A stretch of 64,000 bases of DNA. Source: Dehalococcoidia bacterium (GTDB lineage: Bacteria > Chloroflexota > Dehalococcoidia > Tepidiformales > Tepidiformaceae). The notes under the pieces are model-generated. The model worked only from the letters and a program-made list of their open reading frames with translations, had not been told where the DNA came from and did not search any database. Made by a program: the position numbers and the translations under genes. The stretch lies in contig JAJDYW010000004.1 in assembly GCA_022824925.1 (NCBI GenBank), positions 1 through 64,000 of the forward strand. The letters are read 5' to 3'. Shown piece after piece: positions 51,889 through 60,867 of the stretch; the stretch's first letter is position 1, and every line of letters begins with the position of its first letter.

Positions 51889-52563
51889 ATGCCTGCTGTA
51901 GTCGCTGTTAGCCGAGACTCCCGGATGCGGGACGCCCTGGACACGTACCTCCGCGAACGCGGCTACGATGTCAGGACGTACCCGAACTACGATGTCCTCA
52001 TGGCGCAGGTCGATCCGGCGGATCCGGCGGCGCTGGTGGTGGATGTGCAGGGGGTGCCGCGGGGAGAGCCGGGTTCCCGCTTCACGCAGTTCAGCCAGTG
52101 GCTGGCGCGCACCTACCTCGACCAGGCCGCGCCCTCGATGGTGTACCTGCTGCGGAAGGGCTCGCGGCGTCCCCACTTTCACATGCCGGGGCCGGTGATC
52201 AAGAAGCCGTTCCCCCTGGAGATGCTGGGGGAGACGCTCCGGAGCCTGCTGGGCGACCCGTCCCGGGGTTCGTTGCCGCCCTTCGAGGTGGAGACGGACA
52301 CGAACACGCTCAGGGGAACCAACGGCGCGGAGCACCTGACCAACATCGAGGCGAACCTGCTCGCCTACCTGATGGCGCATGAGGGCGAGATCCTGCATCC
52401 GCGCACGCTCCTGGCCGAAGTCTGGCAGTACCACGACGACGCCGGCGCGAACACGCTCGTGCGGGCGCACGTGAGCAACCTGCGCCGCAAGATGCGGGCG
52501 GTGCTCGGCAGCGACGAGCAGCTCGAGACGATCCGGGGCAAGGGCTACCGCTTCGTCGCCTGA
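51889..52563 (+). CDS. Response regulator-like protein with winged-helix output
   Basis: A 224-residue protein. The N-terminal 110 residues look like a receiver domain (VVAVSRDSRMRDALDTYLRERGYDVRTY; A-L-V-V-D-V-Q-G), but the usual acidic triad is not complete, so phosphorylation is uncertain. The C-terminal part is a PhoB/OmpR winged helix (E-A-N-L-L-A-Y-L-M-A-H-E-G-E-I-L; V-R-A-H-V-S-N-L-R-R-K-M-R; I-R-G-K-G-Y-R-F). There is no sensor kinase in the window. Its own strong promoter lies upstream. Confidence 0.85.
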   Translation: MPAVVAVSRDSRMRDALDTYLRERGYDVRTYPNYDVLMAQVDPADPAALVVDVQGVPRGEPGSRFTQFSQWLARTYLDQAAPSMVYLLRKGSRRPHFHMPGPVIKKPFPLEMLGETLRSLLGDPSRGSLPPFEVETDTNTLRGTNGAEHLTNIEANLLAYLMAHEGEILHPRTLLAEVWQYHDDAGANTLVRAHVSNLRRKMRAVLGSDEQLETIRGKGYRFVA

Positions 52564-52588
52564 CGCAATCATGTAGCATGTCCATGTC

Positions 52589-54964
52589 ATGATCCTCCCC
52601 GCGCTCGCGGCTGCGTGGCTTGTGGGCTTCGCGGTGGTGGGGGTATGGGGAGGGCCCATCTGGTTGGCCGGGGCCTGGTTGGTGGCGGCGACCCCGGGGT
52701 TGTGGGCGGTGCGGGGACGCGGAGCGGCCCTGGTGGCGCTGGCGGCGGCGTTGCTGGCGGTGCTGGGGGCCTGGCGCTTCCAGGCGTGGGCGGATGAGCC
52801 CCTTCCCGACCTGGCGCACTCGCTCGGCGAGCGGGTGACGGTCGACGGGCGGATCGACTCCGAGCCCGACCCGGCACTGACTACCCTGCGTTACCACGTG
52901 CAGGCCGAACGGATCGAGGCAGGCGGATCGTGGCGGGAGACAGAGGGACGCGCCCTGATCACGGTGAGGAGCACCGTGGAACTGGCGTACGGGACACCGG
53001 TGCGTGTAACGGGCGAACTGGAGGCGCCCCCCGTGCTGGAGGCGTTCGACTACCGGGCCTTCCTCGCCCGGCGCGATGTGGTCGGGACCATGACCTTCCC
53101 GCGCGTCGAGCAGACCGGCGAGGCGCCGGGGACGAGTCCCCGGGCGCTGGCCGCCGAGATGCGCCTGCGGCTCGAGGAGGCAATGCAGCGAGCCCTGCCG
53201 GAACCGGCGGCATCGCTGGGGTCGGGCATCGTGATGGGCCGCGACGCGACGATGCCGGCCGACCTGACGGAGGCGTTCCGGGAAACGGGGCTGGCGCACT
53301 TCGTGGCGGTGTCGGGATCGAACATCGCGCTGGTGACGGCGCTCGCGTTCCTCGTGTCCGTGCCGCTGGTTGGACGGAACTGGGCGATCCTCCCCGCGGC
53401 CGCGTCGCTCACCCTGTACGTGTTCCTGGCGGGGGCGGAGGAGACGGTGGTGCGGGCGGGAATCATGGCCCTGATCGTGCTGGCGGGGTACTGGCTGGGG
53501 CGGCCGCGACGCGGCCTCGCCGCGCTCGCCGCCGCGGCCATCGCGATGACGGCGGCGCAGCCCCGGCTCGCGCTGGAGGCGGGGTTTCAGTTGAGTGTCG
53601 CCTCGACCGCCGGGCTCATCGTGTTCGGCCCGTGGATCCACTACGCGCTCGCCTGGGCGCTCCGCAAGCTACGCGCCGACGGCGCAGTCCCGAACGTCGT
53701 GCTGGAGGTGGCCTCGCTCTCGCTGGCGGCGTGGGTGGCGGCGCTGCCGATCATCTGGGTGACGTTCGGGCAGGTCTCGACCATCGGGCCGCTCGTGAAC
53801 ATCCCGACCGTGCCGGTCTTCGCGGTCGCGTTCTGGCTGAGCGGGGCAGCGGCGGTCGCGGGGGCGTTGTGGACGCCGGCGGGGTGGGCGATCGGGCTTG
53901 CGGCCTACTACCCGCTCGCCTTCATCATCTGGATGGCGGAGGCGGGGGCGAGCCTGCCGCGGGCGGCAGTCACGGTGCCGCGCTTCGGAGCGGAGGCGGC
54001 GTTGCTGGCGACGGTCGCGCTGGGAATGCTCGCGTGGCCGGCCTACCGCTACCTGGCCCCGCGCATCGCGCCGCCGGAGTCACCGGGCGCACCCGCCCGG
54101 GTGTTTCGAGCCGCGGTTCTGGCGGGCCTTGCGGGGGCGGCGGTCGCGGCCGTCGTCGCTGTCAGCGTCTGGCCCGCCGGTGGGCCGGGGGAGCTGCAGG
54201 TGACGGTGCTCGACGTGGGACAGGGGGACGCCATCCTCGTGACGACACCGAACGGGGAGCGGGTGCTGGTGGACGGGGGGCCGAGCGGCATCGTGCTGGC
54301 GCGGGAGCTGAGCGACGTCCTTCCCCACTGGGAGCGGGGCATCGCAGCGGCCGTGCTCACGCACCCCGATGCCGACCACGTCGGCGGGCTGCCGGCGCTG
54401 CTGGCACGCTACGACGTCGAGCGGGTGTACGACAGCGGCGCGATGCACGACACGGCCATCTTCGCGAGCTACGACGAAGCCGCCGCCGGGCGCCTGCCCT
54501 TGCGCCGGGGTGATTCGTTCGAGGTCGACGGCGTGCGCTTCGAGGCGCTGTGGCCGCCGCCGGGGGCGCTGGAGGGGCCGCGCAACGCCTCGTCGGTGGT
54601 GCTGCGGGTGACCTACGGGAAGGCGACGATCCTGCTCACGGGCGACATCGAGGAGACGGCGCAGGCGGCCCTGCTGGCGGCGGGCGGCATCGATGCGCAC
54701 GTCCTGAAGGTTCCCCACCACGGGGCGAGCACGAACGCGGACGGTTTCCTCGGGAGAACGGGGGCGCTGGTCACGGTGATCTCGGCGGGGGAGGGGAACC
54801 GTTTCGGACACCCCACGGATGAGACGCTGGTGGACCTGGAGGGGCGGGCCGTGCTTCGCACGGACGTGCACGGTCGCGTGACGATCGTGAGCGACGGAAC
54901 GAGCATCCGCGTGCGGGCGGAGCGGTGGCCGGAGCGCTTTGCGCCAGCCGAGGGGGAGGGGTAG
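52589..54964 (+). CDS. comEC: ComEC/Rec2-family DNA uptake channel
   Basis: A 791-residue membrane protein. It has N-terminal helices and a soluble DUF4131-like domain (to about 225). A competence domain follows with about eight helices (residues 225-520; F-V-A-V-S-G-S-N-I-A-L-V). Last comes a metallo-beta-lactamase domain with T-H-P-D-A-D-H-V-G-G and the later P-H-H-G-A-S. ComEC carries single-stranded DNA through the inner membrane during transformation. No comEA or comF is nearby. ATG 52589 is nine bases after TAGCAT. Confidence 0.93.
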   Translation: MILPALAAAWLVGFAVVGVWGGPIWLAGAWLVAATPGLWAVRGRGAALVALAAALLAVLGAWRFQAWADEPLPDLAHSLGERVTVDGRIDSEPDPALTTLRYHVQAERIEAGGSWRETEGRALITVRSTVELAYGTPVRVTGELEAPPVLEAFDYRAFLARRDVVGTMTFPRVEQTGEAPGTSPRALAAEMRLRLEEAMQRALPEPAASLGSGIVMGRDATMPADLTEAFRETGLAHFVAVSGSNIALVTALAFLVSVPLVGRNWAILPAAASLTLYVFLAGAEETVVRAGIMALIVLAGYWLGRPRRGLAALAAAAIAMTAAQPRLALEAGFQLSVASTAGLIVFGPWIHYALAWALRKLRADGAVPNVVLEVASLSLAAWVAALPIIWVTFGQVSTIGPLVNIPTVPVFAVAFWLSGAAAVAGALWTPAGWAIGLAAYYPLAFIIWMAEAGASLPRAAVTVPRFGAEAALLATVALGMLAWPAYRYLAPRIAPPESPGAPARVFRAAVLAGLAGAAVAAVVAVSVWPAGGPGELQVTVLDVGQGDAILVTTPNGERVLVDGGPSGIVLARELSDVLPHWERGIAAAVLTHPDADHVGGLPALLARYDVERVYDSGAMHDTAIFASYDEAAAGRLPLRRGDSFEVDGVRFEALWPPPGALEGPRNASSVVLRVTYGKATILLTGDIEETAQAALLAAGGIDAHVLKVPHHGASTNADGFLGRTGALVTVISAGEGNRFGHPTDETLVDLEGRAVLRTDVHGRVTIVSDGTSIRVRAERWPERFAPAEGEG

Positions 54965-54998
54965 CGTAGCGGAGCCCCACCCGGCAGCGAGGCGGCCC

Positions 54999-55730
54999 AT
55001 GCCAGCACGAGTCGACGGCCGCCAGGCCCACGAACTGCGCCCGGTCACGATCGAGACCGGCTACCAGGAATTCGCCGAGGGGAGCTGCCTCATCGCCTTC
55101 GGGAAGACGCGCGTGCTCTGCGCCGCGAGCGTGGCCGAGCGGCAGCCCGCGTGGCTGCGGAGCACGCAGAGCGGCTGGGTAACGGCGGAGTACTCGATGC
55201 TGCCACGGTCGACTTCGACGCGGACGCAGCGCGAGGTCGAGCGGGGGCGGCCAGGCGGGCGGACGCAGGAGATCCAGCGGCTGATCGGGCGATCGCTGCG
55301 GGCCGCCGTCGACCTGGACCTGCTGGGGCCGCGCACGATCACGGTCGACTGCGACGTGCTGCAGGCGGACGGCGGGACGCGCACGGCGGCAGTCACGGGC
55401 GGGTTCATCGCGCTGCGGCTGGCGGCGGAGAAGCTCGCGCTGGGGAACCTGATCGCGCCGGAGGCGATCACGACGCAGGTGGCGGCGGTGTCGGCCGGGA
55501 TCGTCGCGGGGACGCCCGTGCTCGACCTCTGCTATGAAGAGGACTCAACGGCGGAGGTCGACTTCAACGTGGTGATGACGGGCGAGGACGCTTTCGTGGA
55601 GGTCCAGGGCACGGCGGAGGGGAAGCCGTTCGATGGGGCGTCGCTGGACGCGCTCGTGGACCTGGCGCGGGGGGGAATCGCGGAGCTGTTCGAGCGGCAG
55701 CGCGAGGCGCTGCGGCTGGCTCAGACGTAG
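54999..55730 (+). CDS. rph: Ribonuclease PH
   Basis: A 243-residue phosphorolytic 3'-5' exonuclease that trims tRNA 3' ends. It has RPVTIETGYQEFAEGSCLIAFGKTRVLC, the A-E-Y-S-M-L-P-R-S-T block, and V-D-C-D-V-L-Q-A-D-G-G-T-R-T. ATG 54999 is chosen by similarity. The last ten bases overlap the end of the convergent HIT gene. Confidence 0.96.
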   Translation: MPARVDGRQAHELRPVTIETGYQEFAEGSCLIAFGKTRVLCAASVAERQPAWLRSTQSGWVTAEYSMLPRSTSTRTQREVERGRPGGRTQEIQRLIGRSLRAAVDLDLLGPRTITVDCDVLQADGGTRTAAVTGGFIALRLAAEKLALGNLIAPEAITTQVAAVSAGIVAGTPVLDLCYEEDSTAEVDFNVVMTGEDAFVEVQGTAEGKPFDGASLDALVDLARGGIAELFERQREALRLAQT

Positions 55731-56053
55731 GGCCCGAGGTGGGTCCCGCCGACGATGTGGAGGTGACCGTGCTCCTGGCTCTGCATGGCCTCGAAGCCGA
55801 AGTTGGAGAGCAGCCGGAAGCCGTCGGGGCAGGCCTCGGCGCCGATCTTCGCGGCAATGCGGCCGACGGACTCGATGCCGTCCTCCCAGAGCTCGGCCTG
55901 GGTCCGGTGCTCCTTGGTCATGGCGAGAAGCATGACGGGCACCCAGCGGAGGACGTTCTGGATGACGATGACCTCGTCGTCCTCGTAGATGACGTTGGCC
56001 GGCTCCTTGCCGGCGACGATGTTGCAGAAGACGCAGTACGGTGCGGTTTTCAT
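55721..56053 (-). CDS. HIT-family nucleotide-binding protein
   Basis: A 110-residue histidine-triad protein. N-terminal C-V-F-C-N-I-V-A-G-K-E-P, then D-D-E-V-I-V-I-Q, and the triad-like E-H-G-H-L-H-I-V-G-G. The family hydrolyses nucleoside phosphoramidates or related compounds. TAGAAT, 12 bases upstream of the ATG, may be the -10. Confidence 0.93.
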   Translation of the reverse strand: MKTAPYCVFCNIVAGKEPANVIYEDDEVIVIQNVLRWVPVMLLAMTKEHRTQAELWEDGIESVGRIAAKIGAEACPDGFRLLSNFGFEAMQSQEHGHLHIVGGTHLGPYV

Positions 56054-56168
56054 GGCGGGAATCCGATTCTACAGGTCGCCGGCGGGGCCACACCGGGGAC
56101 GCCCGGAACTTGCAGGCCTGTGCGATACTTGTAGGCGGCAGCAGGAACACTCGCCGAGGAGGCCGCAG

Positions 56169-56417
56169 GTGGACGCGCTGGACCGGCAGATCGAAGCGTA
56201 CGAAGGAATGCGCGAGTTCCTGGAGCGCGCCCACAGGGGAAAGTGGGTCGTGATCCACAACGAGGAACTTGCGGGAGCGTACGACTCCTTCGCCGCCGCC
56301 GCCGACGACGCAGTCCAGCGGTTCCAGCGCGGGCCGTATCTCATCCGGGAAGTGGGAGCCGTAACGACGGCCGTACTCCCGGCTTCCGTTCAGTTCAGGC
56401 CACAGCTTGAGGGTTAG
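56169..56417 (+). CDS. DUF5678-like small protein, partner of retropepsin-like gene
   Basis: An 82-residue protein. M-D-A-L-D-R-Q-I-E-A-Y-E-G-M-R is a helix, then G-K-W-V-V-I-H-N-E-E-L-A-G-A-Y-D-S-F and A-V-Q-R-F-Q-R-G-P-Y-L-I-R-E-V-G. This pattern is found in small proteins paired with a retropepsin-like gene in many bacteria; function unknown. GAGGAGG lies six bases before the GTG. The stop lies inside the start of the next gene. Confidence 0.75.
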   Translation: MDALDRQIEAYEGMREFLERAHRGKWVVIHNEELAGAYDSFAAAADDAVQRFQRGPYLIREVGAVTTAVLPASVQFRPQLEG

Positions 56418-56862
56418 CTTCGGCGGACTTGCGGACGATGCCCTTGATCGCGTCACGAGCCTGCGGATAAGCGGCCCGTCCCTCCCGGTTCACATCGGCT
56501 TCGACCCTTCGTATCGGTACGACCCCCGTGTGCGGCCCCTCATGGGCGATGAGGAGTACTTCGCACTCGTCGACACGGGGGCGACGGAGAACTGCATCGA
56601 CGAGGCGTTGGCCACGGCGCTCCGCCTCCCGATCATCGCTCGCGAAACATTCGCTGGAGCGGGAGGCCTGAGCGGAGCCGACATCTACCTGGCCCAGCTT
56701 CACGTGCCAGCTACGAACTTCACCCTGTACGGGCGATTCCTGGGCGTCCAGCTGCTTGCGGGCAGACAACCCCACCTGGCGCTCCTCGGCCGGACGTTCC
56801 TGCAGGAGTACACGATGACGTACGAAGGTCGCACGGGCGTGGTGACTCTCAGCGACGAGTAG
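56407..56862 (+). CDS. Retropepsin-like aspartic protease domain protein
   Basis: A 151-residue protein with the catalytic signature A-L-V-D-T-G-A-T (D56-T57-G58) and the hydrophobic L-L-G-R-T-F-L-Q near the end. This is the one-domain (retroviral-type) aspartic protease fold, active as a dimer. The TTG start overlaps the upstream gene by 11 bases. Substrate unknown; the upstream 82-residue protein could be its target, regulator or inhibitor. Confidence 0.8.
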   Translation: MRVSFGGLADDALDRVTSLRISGPSLPVHIGFDPSYRYDPRVRPLMGDEEYFALVDTGATENCIDEALATALRLPIIARETFAGAGGLSGADIYLAQLHVPATNFTLYGRFLGVQLLAGRQPHLALLGRTFLQEYTMTYEGRTGVVTLSDE

Positions 56863-56929
56863 CGCCACCAGCCCGTACCGCGCTCGACCGGGTTGGCGAA
56901 GCTGGGAAACTAGGCGGGGAGGTTCGACG

Positions 56930-58204
56930 ATGCCGAGGCTGATGCCGATCCGGGGGCTGCGCTACACAACCGCTGCGGGGCGACTCGACGAGCTGCTGGC
57001 GCCGCCGTTCGACGTGATCGGCGCGCGGGAGCGGGAGCGGCTGGCGGGGATGTCCCCGCACAACGCCGTGCGGCTGGAGATGGCGGAAAGCGGGGAGGAA
57101 CGCTACGGGAGGGTGGCGGCAGAGCTTGAGCGGTGGACCGCGGAGGGCATCGTCGAGCGGGACGCGGAGCCGATGCTGTACGTGTACGAGCAGGCGTTCG
57201 TGGAAGCGGGCATCGAGCTACGGCGGCGGGCGCTGATCTGCGGGGTGGAGTCGCAGCCGTGGGAGGCGGGGGCGGTGCTCCCGCACGAGTACACGATGTC
57301 GGCGCCGAAGGAAGACCGCCTGCGGCTCCTGCAGGCGACGGGCACGCAGTTCAGCCCCATCTTCATGCTCGCGCGCGACCGCTCCGGGCAGCTGGCGGGG
57401 CTGCTCGCGAGCACGGCGGAGGGCCTTGAGCCCGACGCCTCGGGCGAGACCGCCGACGGCGTCACGCACCGGCTCTGGGCGCTGCCCGCCGACCGCGCAC
57501 GCCTGCGGCAACTGGCCCCCCTGCTCTCGGAGGCGTTCTATATCGCCGACGGGCACCACCGCTACGAGACGTCGCTGGCGTACCGGACCTGGCTCGCCGA
57601 CGAGGAGGGACCCCTGGCGAGCGACCACCCGGCGCGTTTCGCGATGGCGGGCGTCGTGCCGGTGGAGGACGAGGGGCTGGTGGTGCGGCCGCTGCACCGC
57701 TACGTCCCGCGGGAGGCGCCGGCGGACTGGCGGGAGCGACTGGGGGGCCTGTTCGAGATCGAGGAGGCGGCAGCGACGGTGGAGCCAGCGGCCCTCGAGG
57801 GCGTCCGCGCAGGCTCGCCGGACGCGATCGTGGCGGTCAACCTGGCGCCGGGGAGGATCCACCTGCTGCGGCCGAAGAGCGACGAGGCAGTGGCGAGCCT
57901 CGCCCCGGCGGGGGCGAGCTCGCGCTGGGTCTCGGCGGCGCCGATCCTGCTGCGTCTGGGGGTGCTGGACCCCCTCTGGGGCATCAGCGACGAGGAGCTG
58001 CGAGCGGGCGCGGTGACGTTCACGCACGAGGTGGGGGAGGTGCTCGAAGCGCTGCGGGGCGGAGGCGTGGGGTTCCTGCTGCAGCACGTGCCGGCGAGCG
58101 AGGTGATCACGCTGGCGGACGGCGGTGAGCGCCTCCCGCAGAAGTCGACCTTCTACTACCCGAAGTTGGGGACGGGCCTGGTCTTCGCCCCGCTCTCGCC
58201 CTAG
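56930..58204 (+). CDS. DUF1015 family protein
   Basis: A 424-residue protein with the conserved opening P-I-R-G-L-R-Y and A-P-P-F-D-V-I, F-Y-I-A-D-G-H-H-R-Y-E-T-S-L, and L-L-Q-H-V-P-A-S-E-V. DUF1015 proteins are widespread and often near serA; one idea is a serine-related kinase or phosphatase, but I cannot confirm it. GGGGAGG lies eight bases before the ATG. Stop overlaps the convergent GNAT gene. Confidence 0.9.
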   Translation: MPRLMPIRGLRYTTAAGRLDELLAPPFDVIGARERERLAGMSPHNAVRLEMAESGEERYGRVAAELERWTAEGIVERDAEPMLYVYEQAFVEAGIELRRRALICGVESQPWEAGAVLPHEYTMSAPKEDRLRLLQATGTQFSPIFMLARDRSGQLAGLLASTAEGLEPDASGETADGVTHRLWALPADRARLRQLAPLLSEAFYIADGHHRYETSLAYRTWLADEEGPLASDHPARFAMAGVVPVEDEGLVVRPLHRYVPREAPADWRERLGGLFEIEEAAATVEPAALEGVRAGSPDAIVAVNLAPGRIHLLRPKSDEAVASLAPAGASSRWVSAAPILLRLGVLDPLWGISDEELRAGAVTFTHEVGEVLEALRGGGVGFLLQHVPASEVITLADGGERLPQKSTFYYPKLGTGLVFAPLSP

Positions 58205-58752
58205 TCAGAACCGATGCGCTTGGCCATGAGGATGTCAGGCTTGCCGGGGCCGTTGGCGTCGGGGATGACGCCGACGACGGAGAAGCCGCACGAGCGGTAG
58301 AACTCGTACGGGTGGCCGCCCGGGTTCTCGATGCTCGCCAAGTGCTCCAGGGGGTTGGGGTAGAGGTTGGAGTCGCTCAGCGAGGTGCGGCCGTCTTCAT
58401 CGTCCGTGCCGAGATAGAGGGTCGTCGCACCTGCGGCGGCGACCTGCTGCTCGAGGTCGGCCACGAGCGCGCGGCCGACGCCCTCGCCCTGTCGGGCGGG
58501 GTCGACGGCGAGGGGGTGGAGCTCCCAGGCGTGGCCGTCGTACTCACGGATGCCGCCGACCCAGCCGAGGACGGCATCGCCCTCGCGGGCGATGCGGCTG
58601 ATGCGGTCCTCGCCGAAGGACTCGCGCACCTCGGCCTCGGCACTGGCGAGGTCGGGCCAAGCGGGGCTGTGTCCGCGGAAGGCCTCCACGACGATGCGGG
58701 CGGTCTGGGCGATGGCCGCCTCGTCGGCGGGGTCGAGGTCGGTGATCTCCAC
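58201..58752 (-). CDS. GNAT family N-acetyltransferase
   Basis: A 183-residue enzyme. Core H-P-L-A-V-D-P-A-R-Q-G-E-G-V-G-R-A-L-V-A-D-L-E (acetyl-CoA site), then L-Y-L-G-T-D and F-Y-R-S-C-G-F. The substrate is unknown. GTG start three bases after the serA stop, so probably cotranscribed. Confidence 0.85.
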   Translation of the reverse strand: MEITDLDPADEAAIAQTARIVVEAFRGHSPAWPDLASAEAEVRESFGEDRISRIAREGDAVLGWVGGIREYDGHAWELHPLAVDPARQGEGVGRALVADLEQQVAAAGATTLYLGTDDEDGRTSLSDSNLYPNPLEHLASIENPGGHPYEFYRSCGFSVVGVIPDANGPGKPDILMAKRIGSD

Positions 58753-58755
58753 GGC

Positions 58756-60354
58756 CTAGAGGCGGACGAGACGGGCGCTGGCGATGCCCTCGACGGCCTC
58801 GATCGCGGCGAGGCTCGCGGCGTCCGGGGCGTCGTCGAGCATGAGGACCATGAGGGCGCGGCCGCGGGGGCTCGTGCGTCCGACGCGCATGGCGCTGATG
58901 TTGATATCGCGGGCGCCGAGCAGGGTGCCGAGGTGGCCGATCATGCCGGGGCGGTCCTCGTTCTCGCAGACGAGCAGGAAGCCGCCGGGCTCGGGCACGA
59001 GGTCGATATCGAGATCGTTGATGCGCACGATGCTGGGGCGTGAGTGGCTGGCGGTGCCGCTGATCGTGACCTCTGCATCGCTGCTGCCCACGCGCAACTC
59101 GATGAGGTTGTGGAACTCCTCGTGGGAGGCGCGCAGGCGCTCGTCGATGGTCCAGCCGCGGGCCTCGGCGATGCTCGTGGCGTTCACGAGGTTCACGTTC
59201 TGCTCGCTGATGGGGCTGAGCAGGCCGCGGATGGCGAACGCCTTGAGGGGGGTGACGTCGTGCTCGGCGATTTCGCCGAAGAAGGCGAGGTCGATGGTGG
59301 TGAGCTGGCCGCTGAGGAGCTGGGTCGCGACCGTTCCGAGGAGCTCGGCGACGGCGAGGTAGGGGCCCACGACTTCGAGGGTTTCGGGCGGCACGAGGGG
59401 GGCGTTGACGGGGTAGCGGGGCGGGCGCCCCGCGAGCACCTCGAGGACCTGCTCGGCGACATCGATGGCAATGCGTTCCTGGGCCTCCACGGTGGAGCCG
59501 GCGAGGTGGGGGGTGACGATGATGCGCTCTTCCTCGAAGAGGGGATGCTCTCCCGGCGGCTCCGAGGTGAAGACGTCGAGGGCGGCGCCGGCGACCTTCC
59601 CCGCACGCACGGCCTCGAGCAGGTCGTTCTCATCGATGATGCCGCCGCGGGCGGCGTTCACGAGGCGCACGCCGTCCTTCATGGCGGCGAACTGCTCGCG
59701 GGCGACCATGCCGCGGGTGGTGGCGGTGAGGGGCGTGTGGACGCTGATGAAGTCGCTCTCGGCGTAGAGCCTGTCGAGCTCGACCGGGAGCGCGCCCTGC
59801 GCGCGGACGCGCTCGGCGGGCACGAAGGGGTCGCTGACGACGACGTTCATCTCGAAGGCGAGGGCGCGGCGGGCCATCTCAGAGCCGATGGGCCCGAAGC
59901 CGATCAGGCCGAGGGTGTGGCCACGGAGCTCGGCGCCCATGAAGGCGCGACGGTCCCACCGGCCGCCTCGCAGGGAGCGGTCGGCGCGGGGGATGTGGCG
60001 GGCGAGGGCGATGAGGAGGGCGAAGGCGTGCTCGGCGGCGGCGATGGTATTCCCGCGAGGGGCGTTGACGACGACGATGCCCCGCTCGGTGGCGGCTTCG
60101 AGATCGACGTTGTCGACGCCGGTGCCGGCGCGGGCGATGACCTGCAGGCGTCCCGCATCGGCGAGCGTGCCGGCGCCGACCGTCACGCCGCTTCGCACGA
60201 CGAGCGCCTCGTAGCCGGACAGGGCCTCGCGAAGCTCGTCGGGCGAGAGGCCGGTGCGGACGTCGACCTCGGCGCCTTCGCGAAGGAGGGCGACGCCTTC
60301 ATCGGCGATGGGGTCGGCAACGAGGACGCGGGGACGGGGGGGCGAATCGGTCAC
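58756..60354 (-). CDS. serA: D-3-phosphoglycerate dehydrogenase
   Basis: A 532-residue enzyme, first step of serine synthesis. It has R-S-G-V-T-V-G, the Rossmann G-L-I-G-F-G-P-I-G-S-E-M-A, the catalytic H in P-H-L-A-G-S-T, a substrate-binding (ASB) domain about residues 320-450, and an ACT domain at the end (D-R-P-G-M-I-G-H-L-G). This long class is often inhibited by serine. Its GTG overlaps the stop of a 15-residue leader frame. Confidence 0.96.
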   Translation of the reverse strand: MTDSPPRPRVLVADPIADEGVALLREGAEVDVRTGLSPDELREALSGYEALVVRSGVTVGAGTLADAGRLQVIARAGTGVDNVDLEAATERGIVVVNAPRGNTIAAAEHAFALLIALARHIPRADRSLRGGRWDRRAFMGAELRGHTLGLIGFGPIGSEMARRALAFEMNVVVSDPFVPAERVRAQGALPVELDRLYAESDFISVHTPLTATTRGMVAREQFAAMKDGVRLVNAARGGIIDENDLLEAVRAGKVAGAALDVFTSEPPGEHPLFEEERIIVTPHLAGSTVEAQERIAIDVAEQVLEVLAGRPPRYPVNAPLVPPETLEVVGPYLAVAELLGTVATQLLSGQLTTIDLAFFGEIAEHDVTPLKAFAIRGLLSPISEQNVNLVNATSIAEARGWTIDERLRASHEEFHNLIELRVGSSDAEVTISGTASHSRPSIVRINDLDIDLVPEPGGFLLVCENEDRPGMIGHLGTLLGARDINISAMRVGRTSPRGRALMVLMLDDAPDAASLAAIEAVEGIASARLVRL

Positions 60355-60398
60355 GGTTGGGGCTCGTGCGCGGGGCAGGAAGTCGCGGTGGTCACCAT
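60351..60398 (-). CDS. Candidate leaderless leader peptide coupled to serA
   Basis: On the minus strand ATG at 60398 opens a 15-residue frame, MVTTATSCPAHEPQP, whose TGA overlaps the serA GTG (GTGA). The ATG is exactly six bases after TATGCT (60405-60410), so it would be the 5' end of the mRNA. serA itself has no ribosome site. It includes one Ser, one Cys and three Thr. Confidence 0.4.
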   Translation of the reverse strand: MVTTATSCPAHEPQP

Positions 60399-60404
60399 GC
60401 TCTC

Positions 60405-60410
60405 AGCATA
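60405..60410 (-). promoter_or_regulatory. -10 element of the serA unit
   Basis: Minus-strand TATGCT, six bases (GAGAGC), then the leader ATG at 60398. Confidence 0.5.
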
Positions 60411-60447
60411 GCGCCGCCGTTCGCTATGGCATTGGCGAAGGGGGCGG

Positions 60448-60867
60448 TCAGCGGAAGTCCCAGGGGTTGAGGACATCCACGTCCAGTGCCTCGAAGTCCC
60501 TGACGTTCCGCGTCACGACCGTCAGGCCGTAGGTCCTGGCGGTGCCGGCGACGAGCGCATCGGCGACGTGCAGGACTCGGCCCGCGCGTTGCGCCTCAAC
60601 ACGCATGGCAGCGGCGATCACCGCCTCCATGTCCTCCACCGGGAGCACCCTGTGAGCATAGCGAGCCAGATAGGCATCAAGGGCGGTTCGCATGTGGGTG
60701 CGGCGCCGTCCGGGCTCCAGGCGCCGGATACCGAACTCCAACTCATGCAGGACTATGGCTGACAGCCAGACCTCGGATGCGCTCCGCACAAAGGAGAGCA
60801 CGCGAGGCTCCGGCCGGGGCTTGATCGCCTCGGAGACGACGTTGGAGTCGAGGAGGAAACCGTTCAC
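60448..60867 (-). CDS. vapC: PIN-domain toxin VapC
   Basis: A 139-residue PIN nuclease. F-L-L-D-S-N-V-V-S-E, L-H-E-L-E-F-G-I, A-D-A-L-V-A-G-T-A, and the last strand V-V-T-R-N-V-R-D-F carry the acidic site. It resembles the FitB/VapC subgroup. Its start overlaps the antitoxin stop by four bases. Confidence 0.93.
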   Translation of the reverse strand: MNGFLLDSNVVSEAIKPRPEPRVLSFVRSASEVWLSAIVLHELEFGIRRLEPGRRRTHMRTALDAYLARYAHRVLPVEDMEAVIAAAMRVEAQRAGRVLHVADALVAGTARTYGLTVVTRNVRDFEALDVDVLNPWDFR

